A stretch of DNA of 16,603 nucleotides from positions 20,001 to 36,603 of the forward strand of contig JAHBMJ010001112.1 of NCBI GenBank assembly GCA_018398765.1. The letters run 5' to 3'. Position 1 is the stretch's first letter. Each line of letters opens with the position of its first letter. Origin of the DNA: Chromera velia. Its lineage: Eukaryota; Sar; Chromeraceae. The notes under the pieces are model-generated. The model saw nothing but the letters and a program-made list of their open reading frames with translations. It did no database searches and had not been told where the DNA came from. Shown one piece after another: positions 9,241 through 16,603 of this stretch. A program made the position numbers and the translations under genes.

Positions 9241-10241
9241 TCAGGGCAGACCGAAGCGAAGTGATCCTTCTCTCCGCACTCCTTGCACGTGGCGCCGACA
9301 GCGGGGCACTTGTTGTCCTCGCCTCTGTGCGGGAGAGTGTACCCGCAGTCCTTATACCTGGGGGCCTTCCCGTTGCTGGACTCGCTGTGAGACTCAGGCT
9401 GTCTAGACTGGCTTCTGCTGCGGGACTGCTGGGGCTTGCGGTCCTGAGTGGAGTTAGCGACCTCCCTGTCCTCACAAGGCTGTCTCCCTCTCCCCCTACC
9501 TCTCACCTTCCTCCGTCTGATGGCATGGAGCTTCTGCATCAACCCAACATTGCGGGCGATCTTTCGCAGAAGGGCGTAGGAGAGGTTGTCGTAGTCAAAC
9601 TTGGAATCCTCATCCTCGGAGGAGACGGGTTTGCCCTCCGCCTCTGCCGCCTTCTGCTTAATTGCAGAAATCACGATCTGGGCAAGGGCAGCGGTGGTGA
9701 TGACTCCTTCGAACTCGTCGTCGGTCATGAGGTTCTCAAGGACCTCCTTCTTCTCGGGTTCGGGGGGCACGTAGCCAGCCTTCTCGCAGGAGAGGATCTG
9801 CCCATCGATCCAGTTAGAAGCATCGATCAGCGCCTCATCTTCCCGTCTCTCAAGGGCGCGAAACTTTTCCTTCTCCTCCTGCGTCTCAATCGCCTGCTCC
9901 TTTCCATACTTACTCTTTATTTTTTCAAAGAGTTCTGGTCCTTCCAAGCCTTTGTGTTCCAGCTTATCCAAGTCATGGATCATCTTGTGGAACTTTCCCT
10001 TCGAGGCTCCTGTGTGGAGAGCTGCAGACCAAGCCGTAATCCTCGTTTCCTTGTCTGGAATCGCCTTCTCCGACAGGTGGAGTTTGGCGTTCCGGCTAAA
10101 GGCAATGGCCCATGTCTTCATTTCAGCCCTGTTCTGGATAACAGTCACCCACTCAACCTTGGGGATGATATACTTCGGCTCCTCTAGAGTATAGTCGAAG
10201 TGACCAAGACCAGACAACGCAGAAGCCGAAGGAGACGACAT
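9180..10241 (-). CDS. gag: copia gag (capsid/nucleocapsid), 353 aa
   Basis: A complete ORF from ATG 10239-10241, 62 nt inside the 5' LTR, to TGA 9180-9182. Gag would form the cytoplasmic virus-like particle and package the element RNA. The first about 250 residues are mostly helical and charged, as in copia capsids. An Arg/Ser/Gln-rich basic stretch (GRGRGRQ, SRSRSQSRQ) follows, then a CX2CX4HX4C zinc knuckle (CKECGEKDHFASVC, residues about 319-332) and a Lys/Gly tail (KKDGKKGGKGGKGQKKGF). A second knuckle-like motif precedes it (YKDCGYTLPHRGEDNKC) but has Tyr where a first Cys would be expected. It is the only intact ORF of the element. Confidence 0.88.
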   Translation of the reverse strand: MSSPSASALSGLGHFDYTLEEPKYIIPKVEWVTVIQNRAEMKTWAIAFSRNAKLHLSEKAIPDKETRITAWSAALHTGASKGKFHKMIHDLDKLEHKGLEGPELFEKIKSKYGKEQAIETQEEKEKFRALERREDEALIDASNWIDGQILSCEKAGYVPPEPEKKEVLENLMTDDEFEGVITTAALAQIVISAIKQKAAEAEGKPVSSEDEDSKFDYDNLSYALLRKIARNVGLMQKLHAIRRRKVRGRGRGRQPCEDREVANSTQDRKPQQSRSRSQSRQPESHSESSNGKAPRYKDCGYTLPHRGEDNKCPAVGATCKECGEKDHFASVCPDKKKDGKKGGKGGKGQKKGF

Positions 10242-10288
10242 TTCTGGAATCGACGGAAGAGAAAAGGAAATCCGACGGACTGTGCCCG

Positions 10289-10301
10289 CCTGGGAGCACC
10301 A
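10289..10301 (-). other. primer-binding site
   Basis: In element orientation TGGTGCTCCCAGG starts 2 nt after the 5' LTR. It would pair with a tRNA ending CCTGGGAGCACCA. It does not resemble the TGGTATCAGAGC initiator-Met site common in plant copia elements. I cannot assign the tRNA. Confidence 0.7.
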
Positions 10302-10303
10302 AA

Positions 10304-10564
10304 TGTAGAATATAGGAGACTTGGGCTACGATCAGGGAAGAGACATCTACTTTATAGGAAAGTCTGTCAGTCAAGGAAGTCGGAATGATCGGCTGATTCC
10401 GACTTTTGTGTAAAGGTCAGTCAATCTTAAACGATCAATCGGATGCAATTGATTCGACTCTGCAACATGGATCCGCGTGAGCCGTGCGTCCTGGGCCCGG
10501 CCAGGGCATGTCGATCCCGGCGCGCGCCGTCTCCCGATCGCATGCACGCCTGCTCAACTTCACA
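10304..10564 (-). repeat. 5' LTR of copia element
   Basis: 261 bp, same termini as 3740-4000. Carries the element promoter region (TATAAAG-like box at 10350-10356 in element orientation) driving transcription leftward, away from the candidate spliced gene. Confidence 0.96.
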
Positions 10565-10569
10565 TTGTA
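10565..10569. other. target-site duplication, right copy (TTGTA)
   Basis: Matches 3735-3739. The pre-insertion site would read ...TGTATTGTAGATGTAG... Confidence 0.93.
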
Positions 10570-11129
10570 GATGTAGTTTGCAGATCGATTTGCTATAACC
10601 ATGAGTGAGAATTTCAGACTAATTTTTAGTCGTATTTAGGCCTTCATACGCGATAATGCGCGACCCCCGGTTTCCCCCTTTCACCGGGGCCACGGCATGC
10701 TCCGCAGGAGCATCAAAATTACACTATGGTACACTGCACGCGCGCGATGTCTTTGCAACTCCTCTTTCAATCTTTTGGAGACGGCTTCGTTCGAACTGCT
10801 TGCCACTTCTTGGCACTGAGCCAAAAAGAATCATCCTTTCTATATTCCTTTCTTGACCGGCAGTCTGGCTGACAGACTAGTGGTTGCAGATTTCAATCCT
10901 CGGCAAGAATGCTTTTTCCTCCAGCGATAGTGACCTTCATGACCTGCAATAGATGACTCACTGAATCTGTTCCTCCCTCAGATCGCCAAAGCTGTTGCAC
11001 GTACTTCAAACACTAGCTTGACTCAACGTTTCCGTCTGATCTGAGAGATACGTTTGAACTTTCTGTGTGCCAGCCAACCGCCGCTATCCTGCTTGCGTGT
11101 GGACTGGAGAAGGGACGAGGAAAGGAAAG
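10570..11129 (+). promoter_or_regulatory. upstream region of the candidate spliced gene
   Basis: 560 bp between the retrotransposon and the candidate ATG. I see no ORF or clear TATA box. The sequence from about 10990 to 11129 is a likely 5' UTR, with an in-frame TGA at 11055-11057 upstream of the ATG. Confidence 0.3.
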
Positions 11130-12919
11130 ATGGTACAGAAGCGAAAACCGACGCAGGTGCAGAAAGAGGATCCCAAACAGAGGGGGAAAGGGAAAGAGAA
11201 AGAGAACCGGTGCCCGCAACAAAGCACCGCAGCTCCTCCTGCTCTCTTGTCCCCCGCAGGCTCAGAAGAGAAAGAGAGGGTGAAGCTTCAGGAGGCCAGG
11301 AAAAGGCTGAAGAAAAAATGGGATGAAATGAAAGGTCTGTTTCCTGTGTTTTGAACTTCTGCGCTCGCCTCTTTTGATGAAGAGACCCCCATACTCTGCA
11401 CGTCTGTCCGTGTCCCGTCTTCGTATCAGTGTATCTGTGCATCTGTGCAGTGTCGGATATTTCCCTCCGCCTCGGGCCTGGCTCAAGTTTTTCCTCTGGA
11501 GACCCCGCGAAGACAGTTGACGAGATGTGCCAGAAGCCCTTCAACTCAGTCGATCCAGACACAGACGAGAAAGGGATCAAGCTGCTTGAAGGGCTCAAGG
11601 GAGAGGAGGGGGCCTGGGGTCGGTGATTGATTTTTCTTTCTTTCTTTCTTTGCTTCTTTCTTTCTTTCTTTCTTTCTCCCTCTCTGTCTCTCAATTCCTC
11701 TGTTCCGTCATCCTTCACTCTCTTCGCCTTCTCCTTTCCTCCCTTCTCTCTCAGTCAATATCTCGTCTCATTTTCACCACTGAGTTTCATGTCCGTATTT
11801 TTGTTTGCTCCCCTCGAATCATTTCCGAAAAGAGAAACTCTCTCTTCCATTCTCTCCAGCGTTTGGTCTCCCTGGCGTTTTTCTTCTGTCACTCGGAGCC
11901 GGGGAGCGGGGTGGCTCTACGGGAATCCTGCAGACAGATTATCGGCTGACTCACTCACTGGCTGCAGCATTCCCTCCCGACTCTCTTGAATGTGAATCCT
12001 AAGGGGGCAGCAGTCGGCAAGACAGACAGACACAAAGAGAAGGGAAGGGAAAGGAAGGAAGAGAAGTGAAGATCCAAACGATACTTTCTTTCTTTCTGTC
12101 AATTCATCAGCACGGAACAGTCCAAATGTTCCCTCTCTATCATGTCTCCTCTTTCTTTCTCAGCTGCTCCCTGCTTTCTATTCTTCTGTTCTCTCCTCTC
12201 TCTCTCTCTTCTGGTGACGTAACTAACGGGTTCGTGCCTCCCTCCCTCGACGTTCGTTGCCCTGCCTCCCTCCCTCCTTCCCTCCCTCGGGTGCCTCCCT
12301 GCAGCTCCTACTTTGACGTGTGGCGACGCCGTGCTGTGGAGAGCTTGGATCAAACCAGGAGGAAGGGCCGTGCTGACGCGAAACTATACAGGAGACACGG
12401 TGAGGGAGCAGGCAGACGGGCGGAGTGCCACCACAAAGCTCTCTCTCTGTATTCGGATTCAGACTGTCTGTCTGTCTTCGATTCCCTTTCTCTACCCAGC
12501 CAGCCAGTCTCGCTTCCCTTAATCCCCTTCTTCCCGTCTATGAGCTTCTATGGTAGCGCCTGAATGGCTTGGCTCTTGTGCCTTGTATTTGTGTATCCAT
12601 ATATCTGCCCGTCTGTCTGCTTCTGTCCTGATTCAAGTGCCTTTGTACCTGTTTCTGCATTCCTTCCTTGCGCTCTCAAGTTTTTGAAGAGGAATTGGAG
12701 TTAATTCGCGTTGCGTCATGTTGCGTCGTGCTCACCTCTTCTCCCTCTCTCGCTCTTCTCGGCAACGCGTGGCCGGCCTTCCCCCTCTCTGCCCCCCCCC
12801 CGTGTAAGCCCTTCTCTCTGTGAGAGACAGGGTGGGTCTTCATGCAGACGTTCGTGCACTCACTCGTGTTTGCATGCGCCTGCTTTCTTTCTTTCTTTCT
12901 TTCTTTTCTTTCTTTTCTT

Positions 12920-12968
<49 letters not shown>

Positions 12969-13030
12969 CTTTTTCTTTTTCTTTTTCTTTTCTTTTCTTT
13001 TCTTTTCTTTTCTTTTCTTCTTTCTTTCAC

Positions 13031-13074
<44 letters not shown>

Positions 13075-13415
13075 TTTTCTTTCTTTCTTTCTTTCTTCCT
13101 TCCTTCCTTCCTTTCTTTCTTTCTTTCTTTCTTTCTTTCTGAGGGGACTGCAGCATGTGATGGTTGGCGGCGTCGGAGACCTTCGGCTGGGTCTGTTCAA
13201 ATTTGAGAATGCTGACCCTCCCCTTGAGTTCTCGGCAGAGGAGAACTGCGAAATTCTTGTGCCGAAAGGGGCCAGGTGTCTGGTCTTCAATCCGTCGTCA
13301 GTCAATATTTGTTCTTCTTTCTTTTTACCCTTCTTTATTTGTTTGTTTCTATCTTTCTTTCTTCCTTCCTTCCTTCCTTCCTTTCTTTTTTCCCCCTTCT
13401 TTCCTTCCTTCCTTC

Positions 13416-13450
<35 letters not shown>

Positions 13451-13826
13451 TCCTTCCTTCCTTCCTTCCTCCCTTGCTTTCTTCCTTACTTCCTTCCTTC
13501 CTTCCTTCCTTCCTTCCTCTCCTCCTTCCTTTCTTTGTTTGTTTGCTTGCTTTCTTTCTTCGTTCGCTCGCTCGCTCGTTTTCTCCCCCTCAATTGTTTT
13601 TTTCTGCTCCCTTTTTGCGTGGGGGAAGCCTGCGTTCGCTGCCCTGCTGACTCTTTATTCTTCTCACCTTTCGTCTTTTCTTGTCGCTCCGTCTCTCGAG
13701 GGAGTGAGGGTGCGTGTTCATGAACGTCTCCTGTACGAGACGGAGAACCGTCTTTGTTTGGTTGCTCTTCTTTGGACGCATTCTGCTCTTGCGTCTTTCC
13801 GGCCATCAAGCAAAAAAGTTGCATAG
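11130..13826 (+). CDS. candidate spliced gene, unknown protein, five exons
   Basis: Proposed exons are 11130-11334, 11451-11618, 12305-12399, 13154-13300 and 13701 onward. Each junction uses GT...AG and keeps phase: AAAG|GTCTGT to TGTGCAG|TG (phase 1), TGGG|GTCGGT to CTGCAG|CT (phase 1), ACACG|GTGAGG to CTGCAG|CATG (phase 0), TCGTCA|GTCAAT to CTCGAG|GGAG (phase 0). The ATG context AAAGATGG is favourable. Residues 1-68 are Lys/Glu/Gln-rich and end in a probable helix (ERVKLQEARKRLKKKWDEMK). Exon 2 is acidic (NSVDPDTDEKGIKLLEGLKG). Exons 3-5 look beta-rich (VLWRAWIKPGGRAVLTRNY, GVGDLRLGLFKFENADPP, EILVPKGARCLVFNPSS, VRVRVHERLLYETEN). I do not recognise the family. The W...GD.RLGLF...G...VFNPSS layout only faintly recalls GOLD/Sec14-type beta-sandwiches. 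The 3' end is uncertain: unspliced it stops at TAG 13824-13826; splicing at about 13749 or 13732 to 13929 gives other ends. Extra exons in the introns are possible. Confidence 0.5.
11632..11677. repeat. (TTTC)n microsatellite in intron 2
   Basis: Begins 13 nt after the proposed donor of intron 2. The rest of that intron (to 12304) is also pyrimidine-rich on the sense strand. Confidence 0.9.
12883..13140. repeat. long (CTTT)n/(CT)n/(CTTTT)n polypyrimidine tract in intron 3
   Basis: About 258 bp almost purely pyrimidine on the plus strand, moving through CTTT, CT, CTTTT and CCTT variants. It ends 13 nt before the proposed acceptor CTGCAG at 13153. ORFs reading through it on either strand (Phe/Leu/Ser runs, or Lys/Glu/Arg runs on the minus strand) are low-complexity artefacts. 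Confidence 0.95.
13313..13560. repeat. (CTTT)n/(CCTT)n polypyrimidine tract in intron 4
   Basis: Pyrimidine-rich tetranucleotide repeats on the sense strand, with GTTT and GCTC variants at the right end. Begins just after the proposed donor at 13301. Confidence 0.95.
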
Positions 13827-13928
13827 ACCTTGCCCTCATGCCTTCTTTGCATCATGTCTGTTGAGAGAGAAACTCCGATTCGCTTCTGTGCATTTTGTGT
13901 GCGTGCCTTCCTCCCTCTCCTCCTGCAG

Positions 13929-14070
13929 GAGTGAGGGCGTGCTTGCCCTGAGGGGGATTTCCGTCACGCCTTCACAGAGTCCGAAGGGAAAAGCCGCAGG
14001 GGGAGGTCCTGTAGAGAAGAACGGATTGGGAGGCAGTGGGGGTGCCTTGAAAGGGGCATCCAGGTCGTAG
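13929..14070 (+). other. possible terminal exon of the candidate gene
   Basis: Preceded by a good acceptor (CTCCTCCTGCAG). Two readings are possible. With an incoming phase 2, it encodes a Gly/Ser/Lys-rich tail (SVTPSQSPKGKAAGGGPVEK...) to TAG 14068-14070. With an incoming phase 1 from a donor at about 13750, it ends after a few residues at TGA. Neither is proven. Confidence 0.25.
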
Positions 14071-14664
14071 TCCAGGTCGTGAGGTTAATGGTTATATAGA
14101 TGGATGGACGGACGAATCAAGAGAGAACAAAGAAAGGAAATCCGATCGGCGCTATGATCGGAGACGTCTACGCTTCGACTCCCGACTTTCCGTCTGTTCA
14201 CTTGTACAGTGTGCTTCTTTCTGTTGATTAACCTACTAATTGACTGTTCAATTCTTTTTTGAGTTCTTTGGCTTTAATTTTTGTGTTTAAGGCTCCAACT
14301 GGGGTTAGGCATCCTCTAACTAATTAAATACTGTTAAAATCTAAGTTAAAATAAAAATTTAAGTGATGATTAGTAATGATTAGTAATCATAAATCTTATC
14401 AGTCATGTGCAGCAAAATCATCCTCATTATACATTGTTGTTGATCGTTTATTGTTGTTAATTGTTGTTGATTTACTACTCGGATTTAGTGGTTTTTATTA
14501 AGGTGAATGGTAATGATCGATCGAGTGATTAGTTTTAAGCTTCAATTAAGTATCTTCAAGTTATAGATTGATATAGATTGACGAATGCTGGCCAGAGTAT
14601 ACGCCACAGCCAGGCCACATACAGCCTACGGTGCCTACCACAGCTTACAAGTACCTAGGCATGG

Positions 14665-14666
14665 AT

Positions 14667-14694
<28 letters not shown>
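14665..14694. repeat. (TA)n microsatellite
   Basis: About 15 TA units. The decamer CATGGATTAT lies at its left edge (from 14660) and again just right of it (from 14701). Confidence 0.95.
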
Positions 14695-14699
<5 letters not shown>

Positions 14700-14788
14700 G
14701 CATGGATTATGATGGATAGTATTAAAGTGAAATGAGACACGAGGCAATATATTTTTAAATATATCTATATATTATATTCTCCTTCAGA

Positions 14789-14816
<28 letters not shown>
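14789..14816. repeat. (AT)n microsatellite
   Basis: About 13 AT units, preceded by imperfect ATATATCTATATATTATAT DNA from 14748. Confidence 0.95.
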
Positions 14817-14819
<3 letters not shown>

Positions 14820-15060
14820 CTACGCCTAAACAAGTACCTAAGAGGTTAGCTTACTAGCTTGAACCTACTTGAATCTACTTAAACAATGATTCAAGCACAC
14901 ACCAATGAGGCCGTCAAAAAGAAAATGCATGCTCTGCTACCAGTTTGTTAAGCATACATAGGGCTAGCGTATAGGACTGCGACTTCTACTTACGTGTATC
15001 TATGCAAAGGTCAGACTCTGTTCGTCTGGTCGTTCATCTTTCGACTCCTTCTAGAGAGGT

Positions 15061-15425
15061 TCTAGGTTGGCTACTCAGAACAGATACGATCGGTTAGTTA
15101 GAGTGCATGCATACACGTGTCGTGCATATACTACCGTATTCGTTTGTATCGGTCCACTTAAATACATGTCACTTCTGTATCTTTTTGTGTCCCTCTTTCT
15201 GATGTTTATTCTGTCTCTCTGTCATTCTGTTTTGTGTGAACTCACTTTTGTGATATTTTTTTTTCCATATATTCATGCATGCATTGCAAACTGCATGAGC
15301 GCTCTGCATGCGCATGCGGTGCTTACTGCCTGACATCGCTTCGTACTTTCTTTATCGCTCAGCGTGCGTGCATAAATTTTTTCTGGTCCCTAATAAATGA
15401 TTGAGGGTTTGAATGTGGCATAGTT
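15061..15425. other. intergenic DNA left of the foldback element
   Basis: An 88-codon ORF (15067-15333) here is Cys/Leu/Phe-rich, lacks any motif, and its start codon is not ATG. I do not support it as a gene. GCATGCGCATGCGGTGC near 15305 is a short alternating purine-pyrimidine stretch. Confidence 0.4.
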
Positions 15426-15496
15426 ATTATCACAGACAATGAGGATGAGATAATTCCGTCTACAAAAGTCCGTGTGCAAAAGCCGCGTGCAAAAGT
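15426..15496 (+). repeat. left terminal inverted repeat of the foldback element
   Basis: Begins ATTATCACAGACAATGAGGA and already contains three copies of the CAAAAG-type motif at its inner end. Confidence 0.85.
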
Positions 15497-15871
15497 TTTT
15501 TGCTGTTCTATGACAAAATCCGTGTACGCAAAACAGCAAATTCCTGTAAGCGGATTTTTGCGTGCAAAAGTTGTCCGCGTGCAAAGATTTGCATACGGAT
15601 TTTTATTTTTGATGCGCTGTGTACAAAAGTTGCCGTCCGTCTGCACAGCGATTCCTACCAGAGAAATTGCATAAGCGCAGAACATATTCGAAGATAAAGA
15701 TCGACGAATGGAAACAAACATTTGCAAGCGGCTGCTTTCCGTAAACTTTTATTTACGGTATCAACAATATTTGCACACGGAAATGTCGCACGTATCTTAA
15801 CTTTTGCACATGGAATCGCGCAACATTTGTGTGTGGAATCTCACATTCGTGTAGATGAATTTTGGGCCAAG

Positions 15872-15942
15872 ACTTTTGCACACGGCTTTTGCGCACGCAC
15901 TTTTGCAGACGGAATTATCTCATCCTCATTGTCTGTGATAAT
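15872..15942 (-). repeat. right terminal inverted repeat of the foldback element
   Basis: Its reverse complement matches 15426-15496 with four substitutions and no gaps. Confidence 0.85.
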
Positions 15943-16603
15943 TAATGATAATATGTATGCCGCGTCCCCACATATGAAGGGCGGATTAGGGTAGATCTAG
16001 CCTAGTTTGTTCGAAAGTTCCATTTTTTTCTATTAGTCTCGATTCTAGAAGCAAGCTTATTGAACCGTATCAATTACATAACCCTTGTATATGACTTGTA
16101 ATGACTTGTAAACATTACATAACCCATTGTAGAGAGAAGAGAAGGTGGTATCCTGGAGGGTTTTGTCGCCTTGGGGTGCGCTGAGTAAGTCTGCGCGCAA
16201 TGCGCGCGCACATCGAGCGGCCGATCACCCCTGCCTGTGAGTACGCCGATTGCCCGCGACTGCCCCGGCAACAGTTTCGTTTCACGGTAGCGTGACAGGG
16301 GTGATCAGACGTCGGAGCAGGCGTATTCGGTTTTGGGATCGAACAGTACATCGCCTATCAATCCTAACTGTATATAAACCCCTGCCCTTGAATTTTGCTA
16401 TGGGAAAAAAAAATGTGCGGGCCTCCAATACAGAGCACTCGTGCCAGGGCCCGGGCCTATACGCCAGGGACCCGCCATGCTTGAATCATGCGTACATGCA
16501 TTGACAACCAATCAGACTCAGTCAGAGTTTGCTTTCTTCTCTGTGTGAATTGTTGAAGTGAGAGATGGTAGACGGCTTCTTTGATTCTTTGAAGTGTTGT
16601 TCT
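15943..16603. other. right edge, no supported gene
   Basis: Becomes GC-rich between 16160 and 16330. A TATA-like TATATAAA lies near 16370, followed by an A9 run. This could be the promoter or 5' region of a gene outside the window, but no exon can be supported. Confidence 0.35.
16223..16306. repeat. inverted repeat GATCACCCCTG / CAGGGGTGATC
   Basis: Perfect 11-bp arms at 16223-16233 and 16296-16306, separated by 62 nt, within the GC-rich block and about 65 bp upstream of the TATA-like box. Confidence 0.5.

Larger units (their letters stand above)
14100..15060. other. AT-rich intergenic region
   Basis: No gene supported. Contains TTGTTGTTGAT and TAATGATTAG-type short repeats (14345-14475) and the two (AT)n tracts listed separately. 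Confidence 0.6.
15426..15942. mobile_element. foldback/MITE-like element with 71-bp terminal inverted repeats
   Basis: Terminal inverted repeats are 15426-15496 and 15872-15942: the outer 36 bp match perfectly, with 4 mismatches over 71 bp. Inside each arm a motif like CCGTGTGCAAAAG recurs (for example CCGCGTGCAAAAG and TGCGTGCAAAAG on the left; the complement CTTTTGCACACGG, TTTTGCGCACG, ATTTGCACACGG on the right). The whole unit is a large imperfect palindrome. A smaller hairpin (CCGTAAA...TTTACGG, 15739-15758) lies near the centre. There is no ORF for a transposase, so it would be non-autonomous. No convincing target duplication is visible. GGCATA (15417-15422) and TATGCC (15956-15961) suggest the inverted symmetry may reach further out. 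Confidence 0.75.

Noticed and set aside
9048-10187. 379-codon plus-strand ORF opposite gag
   Set aside because: Leu/Val/Ser-rich antisense shadow of gag; gag has a verified zinc knuckle and correct position after the PBS.
10865-10910. Possible tRNA or tRNA-derived SINE (GATTTCAATCC resembles a B box)
   Set aside because: The A-box candidate is poor, spacing is too short, and no acceptor stem or cloverleaf can be formed.
11023-11718. 231-codon minus-strand ORF
   Set aside because: Contains Lys/Glu/Arg runs from the purine strand of the microsatellite and overlaps two phase-compatible plus-strand exons.
12842-13723. 293-codon plus-strand ORF rich in Phe/Leu/Ser
   Set aside because: Mostly translation of (CTTT)n. 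Only the embedded piece 13154-13300 looks like a real exon.
15359-15727. 122-codon minus-strand ORF over the foldback element
   Set aside because: Composition follows the repeat motif (repeated FCTR/FART peptides); no start context or domain.
15426-15942. CRISPR-like or satellite array from the repeated CAAAAG motif
   Set aside because: Copies are diverged, irregularly spaced and inverted between arms, in a eukaryotic context; a foldback element explains them better.

Overview
This is a piece of a nuclear genome from an intron-bearing eukaryote. It has no bacterial gene organisation, long non-coding stretches, abundant microsatellites ((CA)n, (CT)n, (CTTT)n, (AT)n), a Ty1/copia-class LTR retrotransposon, a short foldback/MITE-like element and a candidate spliced gene with small exons separated by pyrimidine-rich introns. 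The species cannot be fixed from sequence alone. An alga or alga-related protist is my impression only.

Layout. 1-3734 is intergenic: a possible decayed ORF (about 306-875), AGGTTCT/AGAACCT-rich AT-rich DNA, and microsatellites between 2031 and 3210, with a CA/GA block and CT/GT blocks in opposite orientation. 3740-10564 is a complete copia element on the minus strand: two 261-bp TG...CA LTRs, a 5-bp TTGTA target-site duplication, PBS, polypurine tract, an intact-length gag with a CCHC zinc knuckle, and a pol (protease, GAG-pre-integrase HHCC, DD35E integrase, RVT_2 reverse transcriptase, RNase H) broken by eight in-frame stops and several frame changes. Six of the eight stops are TAG. A 908-bp block inside integrase/linker occurs twice (6227-7134 and 7136-8043) with one N between the copies. 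This is almost certainly an unmerged contig overlap, so the real element is about 5.9 kb.

10570-14100 holds a plus-strand candidate gene. Four splice junctions (five exons from ATG 11130 to about 13749) all keep reading phase when joined at GT...AG sites, with introns dominated by (CTTT)n/(CCTT)n on the sense strand. The protein is not recognised: a basic, charged N-terminus followed by a beta-rich-looking domain. Its 3' end is unresolved.

14100-16603 is AT-rich intergenic DNA with two (AT)n tracts, a 517-bp foldback element (15426-15942) with 71-bp inverted termini and arrays of a roughly 13-bp motif pointing inward from both ends, and a GC-richer right edge with a TATA-like box and an inverted repeat.

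The copia element lies about 565 bp upstream of the candidate gene and is transcribed away from it. The candidates for something undescribed are the spliced gene, the foldback element and the gag/protease frame arrangement. The striking 909-bp duplication should be treated as an assembly error first.
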